A stretch of 36,606 nt of DNA. Origin: Chrysochromulina parva. Taxonomy: Eukaryota > Haptophyta > Prymnesiales > Chrysochromulinaceae. Positions 18,321-26,393 of this stretch are shown here, one piece after another (within the stretch, counting starts at the first letter, position 1; every line of letters starts with the position of its first letter). The stretch covers positions 1 to 36,606 of the forward strand of contig PJAB01000168.1 of assembly GCA_002887195.1 (NCBI GenBank). Reading direction: 5' to 3'. The notes beneath the pieces are model-generated. The model did no database searches, was not told the DNA's origin, and worked only from the letters and a program-made list of their open reading frames with translations. The translations under genes and the position numbers were made by a program.

Positions 18321-19388
18321 CTAGCTCAGGCGAAATCGGGCGAAGTCGGCCGCCCGGATCGCCTCGAGAAGCTTGTCGTTGGCCTTGAGCTGGTACCAGA
18401 GCGTCTTCTTGGCGTACGCGTCACCGTCGGCCTCGAGCTCCGCGATAATCTGCGGCAGCAGGTGTGCGCGCTCCACCTGGCAGCCCAGGTCATTGTGGAG
18501 TCTGGTGAAGTGCACGTGGAAGTGGTAAAACTGGGGCTGGTAGTGCACAAAGACGCGAAGCTCGTCCACTGGCACGCCGTAGACGGCCTCGATGACGCGG
18601 CATCCCTCGTGCAGAATGTGCCGGAGCAGTGGCAGGTGGCGGGCGCGAAGGTCGCGCAGGCTGCGCAAGTCGCGCCGGTGGCAGATCGCGAGGCAGTAGA
18701 GGTCCTGGACAGAGGCATGGCAGCGCCACGCCACGCGCGCGAACTCATCGGAGACGCACGGGGGGTGCGACTTCCACTTGGTGTCGATGTTGAGCAGGAA
18801 GCCGCGCTCTGGGTCGGAATCGTTGAACAGCAGCCGCTCCGTCTCCTTTTTGAGCGCCAGCAGGTTGGCCACCCACGCGATTGCCTTCGGGTCCATCGAT
18901 TCGATGAACGGTTGCACCACGCTCGCGTACAGCGCGGCGTCCTCGGTGATGAGCGTGCCGCGCTCCGGGCGTAATCGTGCAATTTGCTTCTCGCTCGCGG
19001 GCGCGATGACCTCAACGCTGTACGCGGGCCGCAGGCCTGCCGTCGTGCAGAGGCTCGAGAGCGAGCAGCGGCCATCGTAGTAGCAGTACTCGGCGCCGCT
19101 GTAGGAGGAGACGTTCACGTCGAGCGCGCCGAGCAGGCCACTGGCGAGCGAGAGAGGCTTCGGCACGAGCTTGACGAGCGCCGTCTCGCCCTTTGCCTGC
19201 CAGCTGAAGCGGCCTAGCACGACTATCATCGAATCGCTTTCGCGCAGCACCTCCTCGGTCGCAAAGTCGGCGAGGTTGACGAGCTGATCAGTTCCGGTGG
19301 CCCGCCTGCGTCGCAGGTGGTAGTAGGCGAGAAGCGAGAGGGCCGCGAGGCCGCTCGCGAGCGTGGTCGTGGACACGGCACGGGACAT
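18321..19388 (-). CDS. Scavenger mRNA decapping enzyme DcpS, with N-terminal membrane anchor
   Basis: A 355-aa protein. DcpS hydrolyses the m7GpppN cap left after 3'-5' mRNA decay. The histidine triad HFHVH lies at 289-293 in VHYQPQFYHFHVHFT. Other family blocks are clear: LLFNDSDPERGFLLNIDTKW (187-205), LYCLAICHRRDLRSLRDL (230-247) and HLPLLRHILHEG. Length is close to the usual 330-340 aa plus an extra N-terminus. Residues 1-29 (MSRAVSTTTLASGLAALSLL, then AYYHLRRRR) look like a signal anchor with a positive stop, or a mitochondrial outer-membrane/ER anchor. This is not a usual feature of DcpS, which is nuclear and cytosolic. Catalytic residues are intact. Confidence 0.9.
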   Translation of the reverse strand: MSRAVSTTTLASGLAALSLLAYYHLRRRRATGTDQLVNLADFATEEVLRESDSMIVVLGRFSWQAKGETALVKLVPKPLSLASGLLGALDVNVSSYSGAEYCYYDGRCSLSSLCTTAGLRPAYSVEVIAPASEKQIARLRPERGTLITEDAALYASVVQPFIESMDPKAIAWVANLLALKKETERLLFNDSDPERGFLLNIDTKWKSHPPCVSDEFARVAWRCHASVQDLYCLAICHRRDLRSLRDLRARHLPLLRHILHEGCRVIEAVYGVPVDELRVFVHYQPQFYHFHVHFTRLHNDLGCQVERAHLLPQIIAELEADGDAYAKKTLWYQLKANDKLLEAIRAADFARFRLS

Positions 19389-19877
19389 GATTACTTCTGT
19401 CCCGGCGTCCAGGAAAAAAGACGTCGACAGAGGAGACGGGCGCAGTAGGACGTGAGTCAGTTTCGTCAGTCAGTTTCGTCGCGGCCCCCCGCGCACTAGG
19501 TTCACAAACATCTCCCAAGTCAACGGTCCGGCGAAGGTTCACATACAACGAACATGTACAGTACGACCCCCTGCGCTGGCTGGACCGGACCTACCCCCTT
19601 TCTTCGACCCACTAGTACACATGCGACATGGGTGACCTGCTTGGGACACACTCGTGAGTCGATTACTCGACCCAGTGACATCAAGAGCTCAAAAATCTCA
19701 CATAATTCTTGAATAACAAAACAAATCCACTCCCTGTAACGGACAAACGGAGATGCTGTATGCGCTATGGAAGGCCCTAGAGGCTAGACACGGTCACTTA
19801 TCGTTAATGGCGCACTGTAGACTGGCGTGTGGCGAGAAGTTGCACATGCGGATGCGCTTTGGAAAACCCTAGCACCA
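19389..19877. other. Intergenic, no gene seen
   Basis: About 490 bp upstream of DcpS and downstream of the ankyrin gene stop. It contains a short direct repeat (GTCAGTTTCGTC twice near 19454-19480) and otherwise nothing recognisable. The DcpS promoter should lie at its left end. Confidence 0.5.
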
Positions 19878-21320
19878 TCACTTTTTCTTTGGTGGCTCCT
19901 TTCCTCCCTTGCCCTTGGCCTTGGGATCCGGCGGTGGCTCGGGCGGCGGCGGGGGCGGGGGCTCGGGCTCGGGCGGCGGCTTGAGCTCGTCTGAGCGCTT
20001 CTGAAGGATGGTGAAGAGCGAGTGCTTGGAGGGCTTCCAAACGGTCGACGCATCGAGCTGCTTATCGAGGCCCGAGGGCTCGACCATCGGCCACAGCGTC
20101 GCCGCCGCTGATGGGGTACTCATCCAGGCGCGTTGCAGCCCTGATGAGTAGACCGGCGCGCTGCCGTACGCGGTACCCGCCGCCACGTGTATTGGGGCGC
20201 TTCCGATGCGCGTGGGCGCCGCGGGGAACTTGTTGCCAATGTGCACCTCCTGCTCCTTGTACGAGCGCACGGAGACGGCCGCATTCACGATGCTCTTACG
20301 CATGCTCTGCTGCGTGGACGCCACGTCATCCACAAACTGCTGCGGGTTGAGCGTATTGCGCTCGACGGCGAGGCGACCGGCAAGCACCGAGCTCTGGTAG
20401 TGTCCGGCGGAGAGCGGTCGTAGCTTGTCCTGCGAGGCGAACGACTCGCCCGACAGCACCGTGAACCCTTTGAGGCTCTGGTAGCCAGGGGGGCCGATCG
20501 TGAAACGTTCTACATCTGGCCTGTACGCGGTCGGAGGCACCCTGTACCCGGTCGACGAATAGGGCCGTGGCCGCGAGACGTGCAGGACGGGACCGCCGGC
20601 CGGGCGCTTCTGGTACATCCACTCGCCCGGCCGCCAGAGCATCTTGCCGGTCTCCGTCGAGCGGTGGTATGCCTCGATGTCCACATCGCCGCGCTGCGGG
20701 TACATGGGCCTCTGTGGCGCCGGCTCGGCCTCGATCGCGGCCGCACGCCTGAGCATCGAGCCGAACCAGTCCTCAAAGTCGCAGCAGGTGAGCTTAGCCT
20801 CGGTCTCGTATCGGTGCGCGGCCGACGCCGCCGTCTCACCGTACGCGTCCTCTAGTCCCGGGTTGGCGCCTGCCTCAATCAACGCCTCACAGCATGCGCG
20901 GAAGCCGCCCCGAGCGGCCCACATCAGCGCAGTGCAGCAAGAGGGGCCGCCGGTGAGGTCGACAGTCGCATTCGCACGAAGCAGGAAGGTGACGACAGCG
21001 AGATGCCCATTTTGGCATGCTGCCATGAGCGGCGAAAGTCCGGCGGCATTCTGCACATCTGCCGACACACCCTCGGCCAGCAATTTGCTCATCACCTCTA
21101 TGCGGCCGTGAACTGCAGCGGTCACGAGCGGGTGCTCGCCCTTAGCATCGCACGCATTGAGCGGGTTGACGGGAGGAGGCTCCCAGCCTGGCACTTCCGG
21201 CGGTGGCTCCGGCTCCGGCGGCGGCTTGCCCTTCGGGGCCATTGCGGCAGCAGCAGCTGCGGAGGCTGCACCACAGCGATGGCCGGTAGGTGAAGAAGGA
21301 GTCCACCAACGGTTGGTCAT
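19878..21320 (-). CDS. Ankyrin-repeat protein with Pro-Glu-rich ends
   Basis: 480 aa from the ATG at 21320. A second ATG at 21242 (MAPKGKPPPEPEPPPE) has a better start context and would give 454 aa. Residues about 60-170 hold three to four ankyrin repeats (ACDAKGEHPLVTAAVHGRIE, GLSPLMAACQNGHLAVVTFL, CTALMWAARGGFRACCEALI, DAYGETAASAA), a protein-interaction scaffold. The middle is basic, with many Tyr/Pro/Arg motifs (MLWRPGEWMYQKRP, GYRVPPTAYRPD). It resembles flagellar or cytoskeletal microtubule-associated proteins, but I recognise no family. Both termini carry nearly the same PKGK/PPPEPEPPP module, and the C-terminus ends in a Lys/Gly-rich GKGGKEPPKKK. The function is unknown. Confidence 0.75.
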   Translation of the reverse strand: MTNRWWTPSSPTGHRCGAASAAAAAAMAPKGKPPPEPEPPPEVPGWEPPPVNPLNACDAKGEHPLVTAAVHGRIEVMSKLLAEGVSADVQNAAGLSPLMAACQNGHLAVVTFLLRANATVDLTGGPSCCTALMWAARGGFRACCEALIEAGANPGLEDAYGETAASAAHRYETEAKLTCCDFEDWFGSMLRRAAAIEAEPAPQRPMYPQRGDVDIEAYHRSTETGKMLWRPGEWMYQKRPAGGPVLHVSRPRPYSSTGYRVPPTAYRPDVERFTIGPPGYQSLKGFTVLSGESFASQDKLRPLSAGHYQSSVLAGRLAVERNTLNPQQFVDDVASTQQSMRKSIVNAAVSVRSYKEQEVHIGNKFPAAPTRIGSAPIHVAAGTAYGSAPVYSSGLQRAWMSTPSAAATLWPMVEPSGLDKQLDASTVWKPSKHSLFTILQKRSDELKPPPEPEPPPPPPPEPPPDPKAKGKGGKEPPKKK

Positions 21321-21652
21321 TCATATGAACACACACCAAACGTAACGATTCAACGAAAATCAAAAGACTATCAGAAGCGAAATTTGGGAAGGGGGGGGGG
21401 GCAGCACGCGGCGCTTCCGAGGGAATCTGAGAGCTCATTTTGCCTCGTTGCCGCAGAGCTGCACATAGCCGGACAGGCGTGAGGCGTCCGCGCGCGTCCC
21501 GCGAGCACGTTACAGAGCAACATGATCACAGGCATCAGCGAAAATCAGCGACGCCGTGAGGAGCCGTCATGCTCGTGCGGATTCAGGGAAGGAGACAATT
21601 ATTCTTCGAGGGTTACATATTAGCATGCAATTAAACACAAAAGTACTCACAC
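21321..21652. other. Divergent intergenic region, ankyrin gene / glycosyltransferase gene
   Basis: About 330 bp with both start codons pointing outward. It includes a run of ten G (about 21393-21402). No TATA box or shared GGCTCCCCCC element is seen. Just inside the + strand frame, an ACCGGTAAAAATGG sits at 21673-21686, overlapping an alternative ATG at 21683. Confidence 0.45.
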
Positions 21653-23242
21653 ATGCGGCTAGAACGCGAACAACCGGTAAAAATGGCGTGCCCAATGTTT
21701 CCACCCGTGGGTTTGCCGGCGCGCGAAGCGGCGGCAAACGAGCGGCAGCCGCCCACGTTGGACACATGGCCGCGTATGTTGCGCGCAGCAGCGATCGTAG
21801 CCAATCAATTTGGCACGCGCTGTGATCGGCTGCTCCTCGTGCACGACAACCTCGGCGGTGCTGGCCTTGGATGGTCCTCCAACTACTGGGCGATCGCCTT
21901 GGCCGCAGCAGTGCAGGCAGGCCGCGTGCTTCATGCGGTGCCGTCGCCTAGCTCCGCAAACTCGAGCCTTGCCACCCGCTGGTGTGACCGGCCACCCTTT
22001 ACGCTGGAGTGCTACTATCTTCGATGGAACGATTGCGAAGGAACGCCCTTGTCTGACGAGGTTCCGGTCTTAAAGAGGATTGGCCATCGCGCAACGTGGG
22101 GAGTTGAGGGCCTCGCTTCCCACCACTTTACGTCTCAGAACTTCATGCATCTGCCTCTGTCGAGCTTCACCGCCCCCCGATGGCCGAGCTTACATCGGAA
22201 GCGTCCACGAGCGGCCACTACAGGAGCTGCGAACGCAAGCCAACTAGAGAACGAGACGTTTGCGATGCTGCGATCCGAATCGCTCCGGTTCCTCTTCCGT
22301 CCAAGAGCATGGGTAGCGCAAATCGGCGAGTGTGTGCGCGCGCGCGCTCCTGGCCGAGCGTACCTCGGGGTGTTTGTGCGTGATTCAGCAGAGAAGCGTG
22401 CAGAGCTCACTGCGCACGGGCATGGCTGGCCGAAGGAGGCTACGTACGCCCCTCTCGCCCTCGCAGTGGCGACACAGCTCCTGCCGCCGCCGCATATCGT
22501 TGTACTTGGGACATCCTCTCAGGCAGCGTACAACCGCTTCTTGACGTTTGATCAAGATGCAGAGGGAACAAGCAGCACAGTCCTCAGAAGGGCGCGTGCA
22601 AGCGACGGGCAGAGCAGCAGCGGTGGTGGAGGCAGCAGCACCAGCAGCAGTCGCAGCAGTCGCAGCAGCGGTGGTGGCAGTCGGAGCAAGAACATGCGGG
22701 TGCTCGCGACAGAGAATGAGCGCTCCGATCACGACAGCTGGGTGATGCGTGGAGGATCGCACCCAGGATCGCACCACATGGGCGCATCGACCTCCGAGGG
22801 CGCCACCTCCCCGGGCGCAACAAGGACCTCGGAGGGCGTCATCGCATCGGTGAATTTGTATCTGGCGAGCCGGGCAGCCTACTTTCTCTCCCTCTCGTCC
22901 TCCGCGTGGACTTACCTGGTCGCAGACCTCATGGAGGGCTCCCGTGCCGAGCCTGTGCTGTACCTGTGCTGCCGCTGTGGCCCCCAAGATCACTACGTGA
23001 TGGCACCGGCGATCGGGGAGGACGCGATGAGGCTGGTCAACGGTACGGAGAAGCGCAAGACAAATGTGGTGCTGCTCCGTGCAAGAGCTCGTTCGGCGCG
23101 TACTATTACTGACCAACCCATCAGCAGGCCCGGCATGACACCCGAGATGTTCATCAACCTGTCCGACGTGAGGGGCTTGTGTACCCAAGGTCCGCTGTTG
23201 GAGCTGAGCAGCGGTGGCGTGATGCCGGTGGGACTCAGCTAA
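21653..23242 (+). CDS. GT23/FUT8-like fucosyltransferase-family protein
   Basis: 529 aa from ATG 21653; the in-frame ATG at 21683 (MACPMFPP) is a good alternative. The pattern resembles alpha-1,6-fucosyltransferases. LLLVHDNLGGAGLGWSSNYW with AIALAAAVQAGRVL (61-93) corresponds to the donor-site G-x-G followed by the LGR helix. Next is RWCDRPPFTLECYY with paired Cys (109-122), then RAYLGVFVRD (equivalent to the H-V-R-R-T-D strand, with the key Arg kept), HIVVLGTSSQAAY, and NLYLASRAAYFLSLSSSAW with LVADLM near the C-terminus. It would transfer a sugar from a nucleotide sugar, probably in the secretory pathway, yet no signal anchor is visible. A Ser/Gly-rich insertion coded by AGC/GGT triplet repeats (about 22610-22690) splits the domain. 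Family is moderately sure; donor and acceptor unknown. Confidence 0.62.
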   Translation: MRLEREQPVKMACPMFPPVGLPAREAAANERQPPTLDTWPRMLRAAAIVANQFGTRCDRLLLVHDNLGGAGLGWSSNYWAIALAAAVQAGRVLHAVPSPSSANSSLATRWCDRPPFTLECYYLRWNDCEGTPLSDEVPVLKRIGHRATWGVEGLASHHFTSQNFMHLPLSSFTAPRWPSLHRKRPRAATTGAANASQLENETFAMLRSESLRFLFRPRAWVAQIGECVRARAPGRAYLGVFVRDSAEKRAELTAHGHGWPKEATYAPLALAVATQLLPPPHIVVLGTSSQAAYNRFLTFDQDAEGTSSTVLRRARASDGQSSSGGGGSSTSSSRSSRSSGGGSRSKNMRVLATENERSDHDSWVMRGGSHPGSHHMGASTSEGATSPGATRTSEGVIASVNLYLASRAAYFLSLSSSAWTYLVADLMEGSRAEPVLYLCCRCGPQDHYVMAPAIGEDAMRLVNGTEKRKTNVVLLRARARSARTITDQPISRPGMTPEMFINLSDVRGLCTQGPLLELSSGGVMPVGLS

Positions 23243-23492
23243 AGCTAAAGGAGCAAAAGCTGCATGATGTACATGTGTACATGCATTGAACAGCTCTTTG
23301 GGCTTAGGGCGTGGGCACTCATAAAGTATTAAAAAGACATAAAAATAGATAATCAAAGGAGACGGCGGGCCGACCGGGCGCGAGGTGACCTCTAGGTGAC
23401 CCGAGGAGAGCTTCCTGCGTAAGCGTGAGTGACTGAAAGTGAGCAGTCAGCAGATCTGGTTACATACACGTGCACAAAAGGTGTATATACAC

Positions 23493-24290
23493 GTAGATGC
23501 GTCTACAAGCACGAGTGCTGCGTCTGCTGCGTCTGCTCGGCGTATTAGATCCACCCGAGGCTCGCAAGGTCAGCTTCCTCGCAACAATCACATGTTGAGG
23601 CTGCCTGTGAGACCCATCTGTGCATGTGGTCGACGACGAATGCAAAAAGTGCAGATCGATGAGGCCGCTTCTTGCGGCGGCTCTGCTACACGTGTAGATG
23701 CGTCTAGCACGAGCGCTCCGTCTGTGTATAGCTGCTCAGCGACACAGATCCACCCGAGGCTCGCAAGGTCAGCTTCCTTGCAACACACCGAACGTGAGCA
23801 CGTTGATGCGGTCTGCGACCCACATCTGCAAGGTCGACGACGGATGCAATAAAAGTGCAGATCGATGAGGCTGCTTCTTTTGGCCGCTGCTACACGCGTA
23901 GATGCGCGTCTAGCACAAGCGCTGCGTCTGTGCATCGCTTCTCGGCGAATTAGATCCACCCGAGGCTCGCAAGGTCAGCTTCCTCGCAACAAGCATATGT
24001 TGAGGCGGCCTGAGACCCATGCACCCATCTGTGTGCATGGTCGACGACGAATGCAAAGCGCAGATCGATAAGGCCGCTTCTTGCGGCTGCTGCTACACGT
24101 GTAGATGCGTCTAGCACAAGTGCTGCGTCTGTGTATAGCTGCTCAGCGACACGCAGATCCTACACAGATCCACCCGAGGCTCGCAAGGTCAGCTACACTC
24201 AGCTTCCTCGCAAGACCGAGCATGAGAGTTCGCCACCTTGGATTCAATAGTGCACCGTCGACGATGCAATGCAAGTGTACAGAGCTCTGA
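23493..24290 (+). repeat. ~203-bp satellite, four direct units
   Basis: Unit starts (GTAGATGCG) are at 23493, 23694, 23898 and 24101, so the period is 201-204 bp. Each unit contains a conserved core AGATCCACCCGAGGCTCGCA with AGGTCAGCTT directly after it. It also contains GGTCGACGACG, a hairpin GCCGCTTCTTGCGGC in units 1 and 3, and the palindrome CTACACGTGTAG at most unit boundaries. Units are roughly 75-90% alike by eye, and the fourth is degraded at its 3' half. A 12-bp palindrome GTGTATATACAC (23481-23492) abuts the first unit. Confidence 0.8.
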
Positions 24291-24404
24291 GAGAGGTCGG
24301 CGCTGGCACAGGAGGTGTACTGACTCCTCTCCTCCCTTAGCAAGCCTCAAGTTAGCCTCAAGTGCGTCCCCTATACATGTAGCTCCACCATTCCTTTCCT
24401 GTGC

Positions 24405-24890
24405 ATCACCACACGCAGATGGGTCGCACAGGCCGTGCTTTTGCTCGGTCTTGCGATGCAGTTGACCTTGCGAGCCTCACGTGGATCTCATACGCTGAGC
24501 AGCTATAAAGAACACAGACACAGCGTTCATGCTAGATGCATCTACGCGTGTAGCACAGCGGCCGCAGTAGGCCGCAGGAAGCTGCCTCGTCGATTATCGT
24601 GTCGATCCGCACTTGCATTGCGTCGTCGCCACATGCAGATGGGTCGTTAGTCGAAGCAACAATGCTCATGTCTTGCGAGGAAGTTGGACCTTGCGAACCT
24701 CATGTGGATCTCATACGCTGAGCAGCTATACACAGACGCAGCGTTCATGCTAGACGCATCTACGCGTGTACATGTAGCAGCGGCCGCAGGAAGCTCCCTC
24801 TTCGATGTGCACTTGCATTGCGTCGTCTATGCGTCGTCGACGGTGCACTTGAGTCCAAGGTGGCGACAACCATGCTCACATACTTGGTCT
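24405..24890 (-). repeat. Satellite units in inverted orientation
   Basis: The - strand here reads as the same unit. CTAGATGCATCTAC (near 24533) and CTAGACGCATCTAC (near 24750) are the reverse complement of the unit start. CCTTGCGAGCCTC...GTGGATCTCATACGCTGAGC is the reverse of the conserved core, and TTGCATTGCGTCGTC is the reverse of GACGACGAATGCAA. Two full units and a fragment are visible, spaced about 215 bp. With the direct array to the left this forms a 1.4-kb imperfect inverted repeat around about 24300-24400. Confidence 0.75.
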
Positions 24891-26125
24891 TGCGAGAAAG
24901 TCGACTTTGCTCGACGACGCCGCGCGCGATGCATGTGTGCACATCAAGAACGCGCCGCGTCCTGCGCTCACTGCCCCACACCAGCATGATGTGACCGCTG
25001 CGTTGAGTGGCCTTGCTGCACAGGAGCATGAGCAAGGTTTTGGTGCGACCTTCGACGCAACCCGTCTGCATGCTCGACGACGCGACGGTGCACATCGAGG
25101 ACGCCGCTTCGTGCGGCTATCGCTACACTACCTCTACACGCCTATAGATTAACTATAGATGTGTACTGTATAGCACGACGCACCGCTGTGCGTTGAGTGG
25201 CCTTGTTTTACAGAAGCAAAGTCTGTGCCGCCGTCGCGTGACTATATACTGAAGAAGATATGAAGGGGCCGAGAAAGGTTCCGAGAAAGGAAGTTCCGAT
25301 GCAAGTGCAGTTGTGCAGATCGCCCAGCCGTCAGCGCGCGAACATCGAGGGCAGCGCGAGCGACGGCAGCACGGCACACGAGGCGCCCGTGGAAACTGCG
25401 AGCTCCTGGGCACACCGTTTGCGCTGACTGTGCTCGGCGGTCAGGCGGTCGTGATGCTTCAGGAGAGGTGAAGAGTAGGTGAAGAGGCCCCCTTCAAACG
25501 GATATTTCTTCTCGTCCGCGCCATGTGTGCCTATTTCGCATGCATGCACGAGAGAAATAGCGAGATCCCTTTGGGGGCATGCCTTTTCTTGAGATCGCCA
25601 CGTACGCGTCGTTTCGGGCGCTCTTTTGATGGCGCGGGCGTCTTCATGGCATCTTTTCTCGACAGTGATTCACACTCCTTGTGACAGGCTGTAAACTGCG
25701 TGGGCAGCGTAGAGTTATAGGAGACTTAAAGTCATGCGGTCAAATCTACAGATCTATACCGTGCGTGCATGAATTAGACTTTGATCGCGGTTTCGGTGCA
25801 GATAGACGGAAGAACATGCCTCCGTGCAAAAATCATTCACTCTTTCTACAAATTGTGTACTCCGTACTTACTCCGTACTTTCGGGATGATTTGCGTCGGA
25901 CGAATAGCGAACAGCGTAGTGTCTGGCACAATGGTCTGGTTATGATCACCCCTTGATGATCACTTGATCAGGCACATCCTTACAGTGTAAACTGCTGTTT
26001 ATTTGCAGTAAATTTAGTGCCAAAAATTTCGCGCCGCGCAACTTGAATACCCCTTCCAGAACGCGCGCCCCGCCGTCGGTCCCGGACTAGTGGTACCTAC
26101 CCATTGTCGGCTATTCCGTATTCGT

Positions 26126-26240
26126 CTATTCGATGATCGATGAAGGATTGCTCGAGCCCACAGAGGTGTCTACATAAACACGCCACGTACGCGCGGTCGA
26201 TTCGGCTATTCGATGCAGGATTGCTCGAGCCCAGAGGTGT
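26126..26240. repeat. Direct repeat in the 5' region of the coiled-coil gene
   Basis: CTATTCGATG, a short variable part, AGGATTGCTCGAGCCC, then AGAGGTGT occurs at 26126-26169 and again at 26206-26240. The copies are about 80 bp apart and lie 150-270 bp upstream of the ATG at 26394. They could be duplicated promoter sites. Confidence 0.7.
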
Positions 26241-26393
26241 GTTTTGGTTGTGATGGAAACTTTACAGAAGGGCGAGCGCCGTGTTGCACACACTTCACAA
26301 AAGTGACGGGCTCCGAAACTTGCTTTCGGCTGCATCGCGCGGCGCAGCCCCACTTCTCGCACGCACGCTCGGAGTCGCCGTCAGGCCCTGACC

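Larger units (their letters stand above)
23243..26393. other. Gene-free 3.1-kb region with satellite and short repeats
   Basis: No coding frame here resembles a protein. Short open frames in the satellite repeat the same peptide (such as RIRSTRGSQGQLPRN) only because the DNA unit repeats. After the satellite (ending about 24890), bases 24960-25230 hold further diverged related copies in the direct orientation: a CGACGACG...GCCGCTTCGTGCGGC block and TGCGTTGAGTGGCCTTG twice, near 25000 and 25189. The rest is ordinary AT-rich intergenic DNA with CTCCGTACTT doubled near 25860 and clustered TGATCA words near 25940. Confidence 0.5.

Noticed and set aside
22385..23356. 323-codon open frame on the - strand
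   Set aside because: Shadow of the glycosyltransferase; low-complexity Ala/Thr runs from the triplet repeats.
23439..24071. Short frames coding a repeated peptide (RIRSTRGSQGQLPRN and relatives)
   Set aside because: The peptide repeats only because the satellite DNA does; frames break in other units and there is no consistent start.
23493..24290. CRISPR-like reading of the repeat array
   Set aside because: Units are about 203 bp with diverged copies, no short identical repeats with unique spacers, and the host is eukaryotic.
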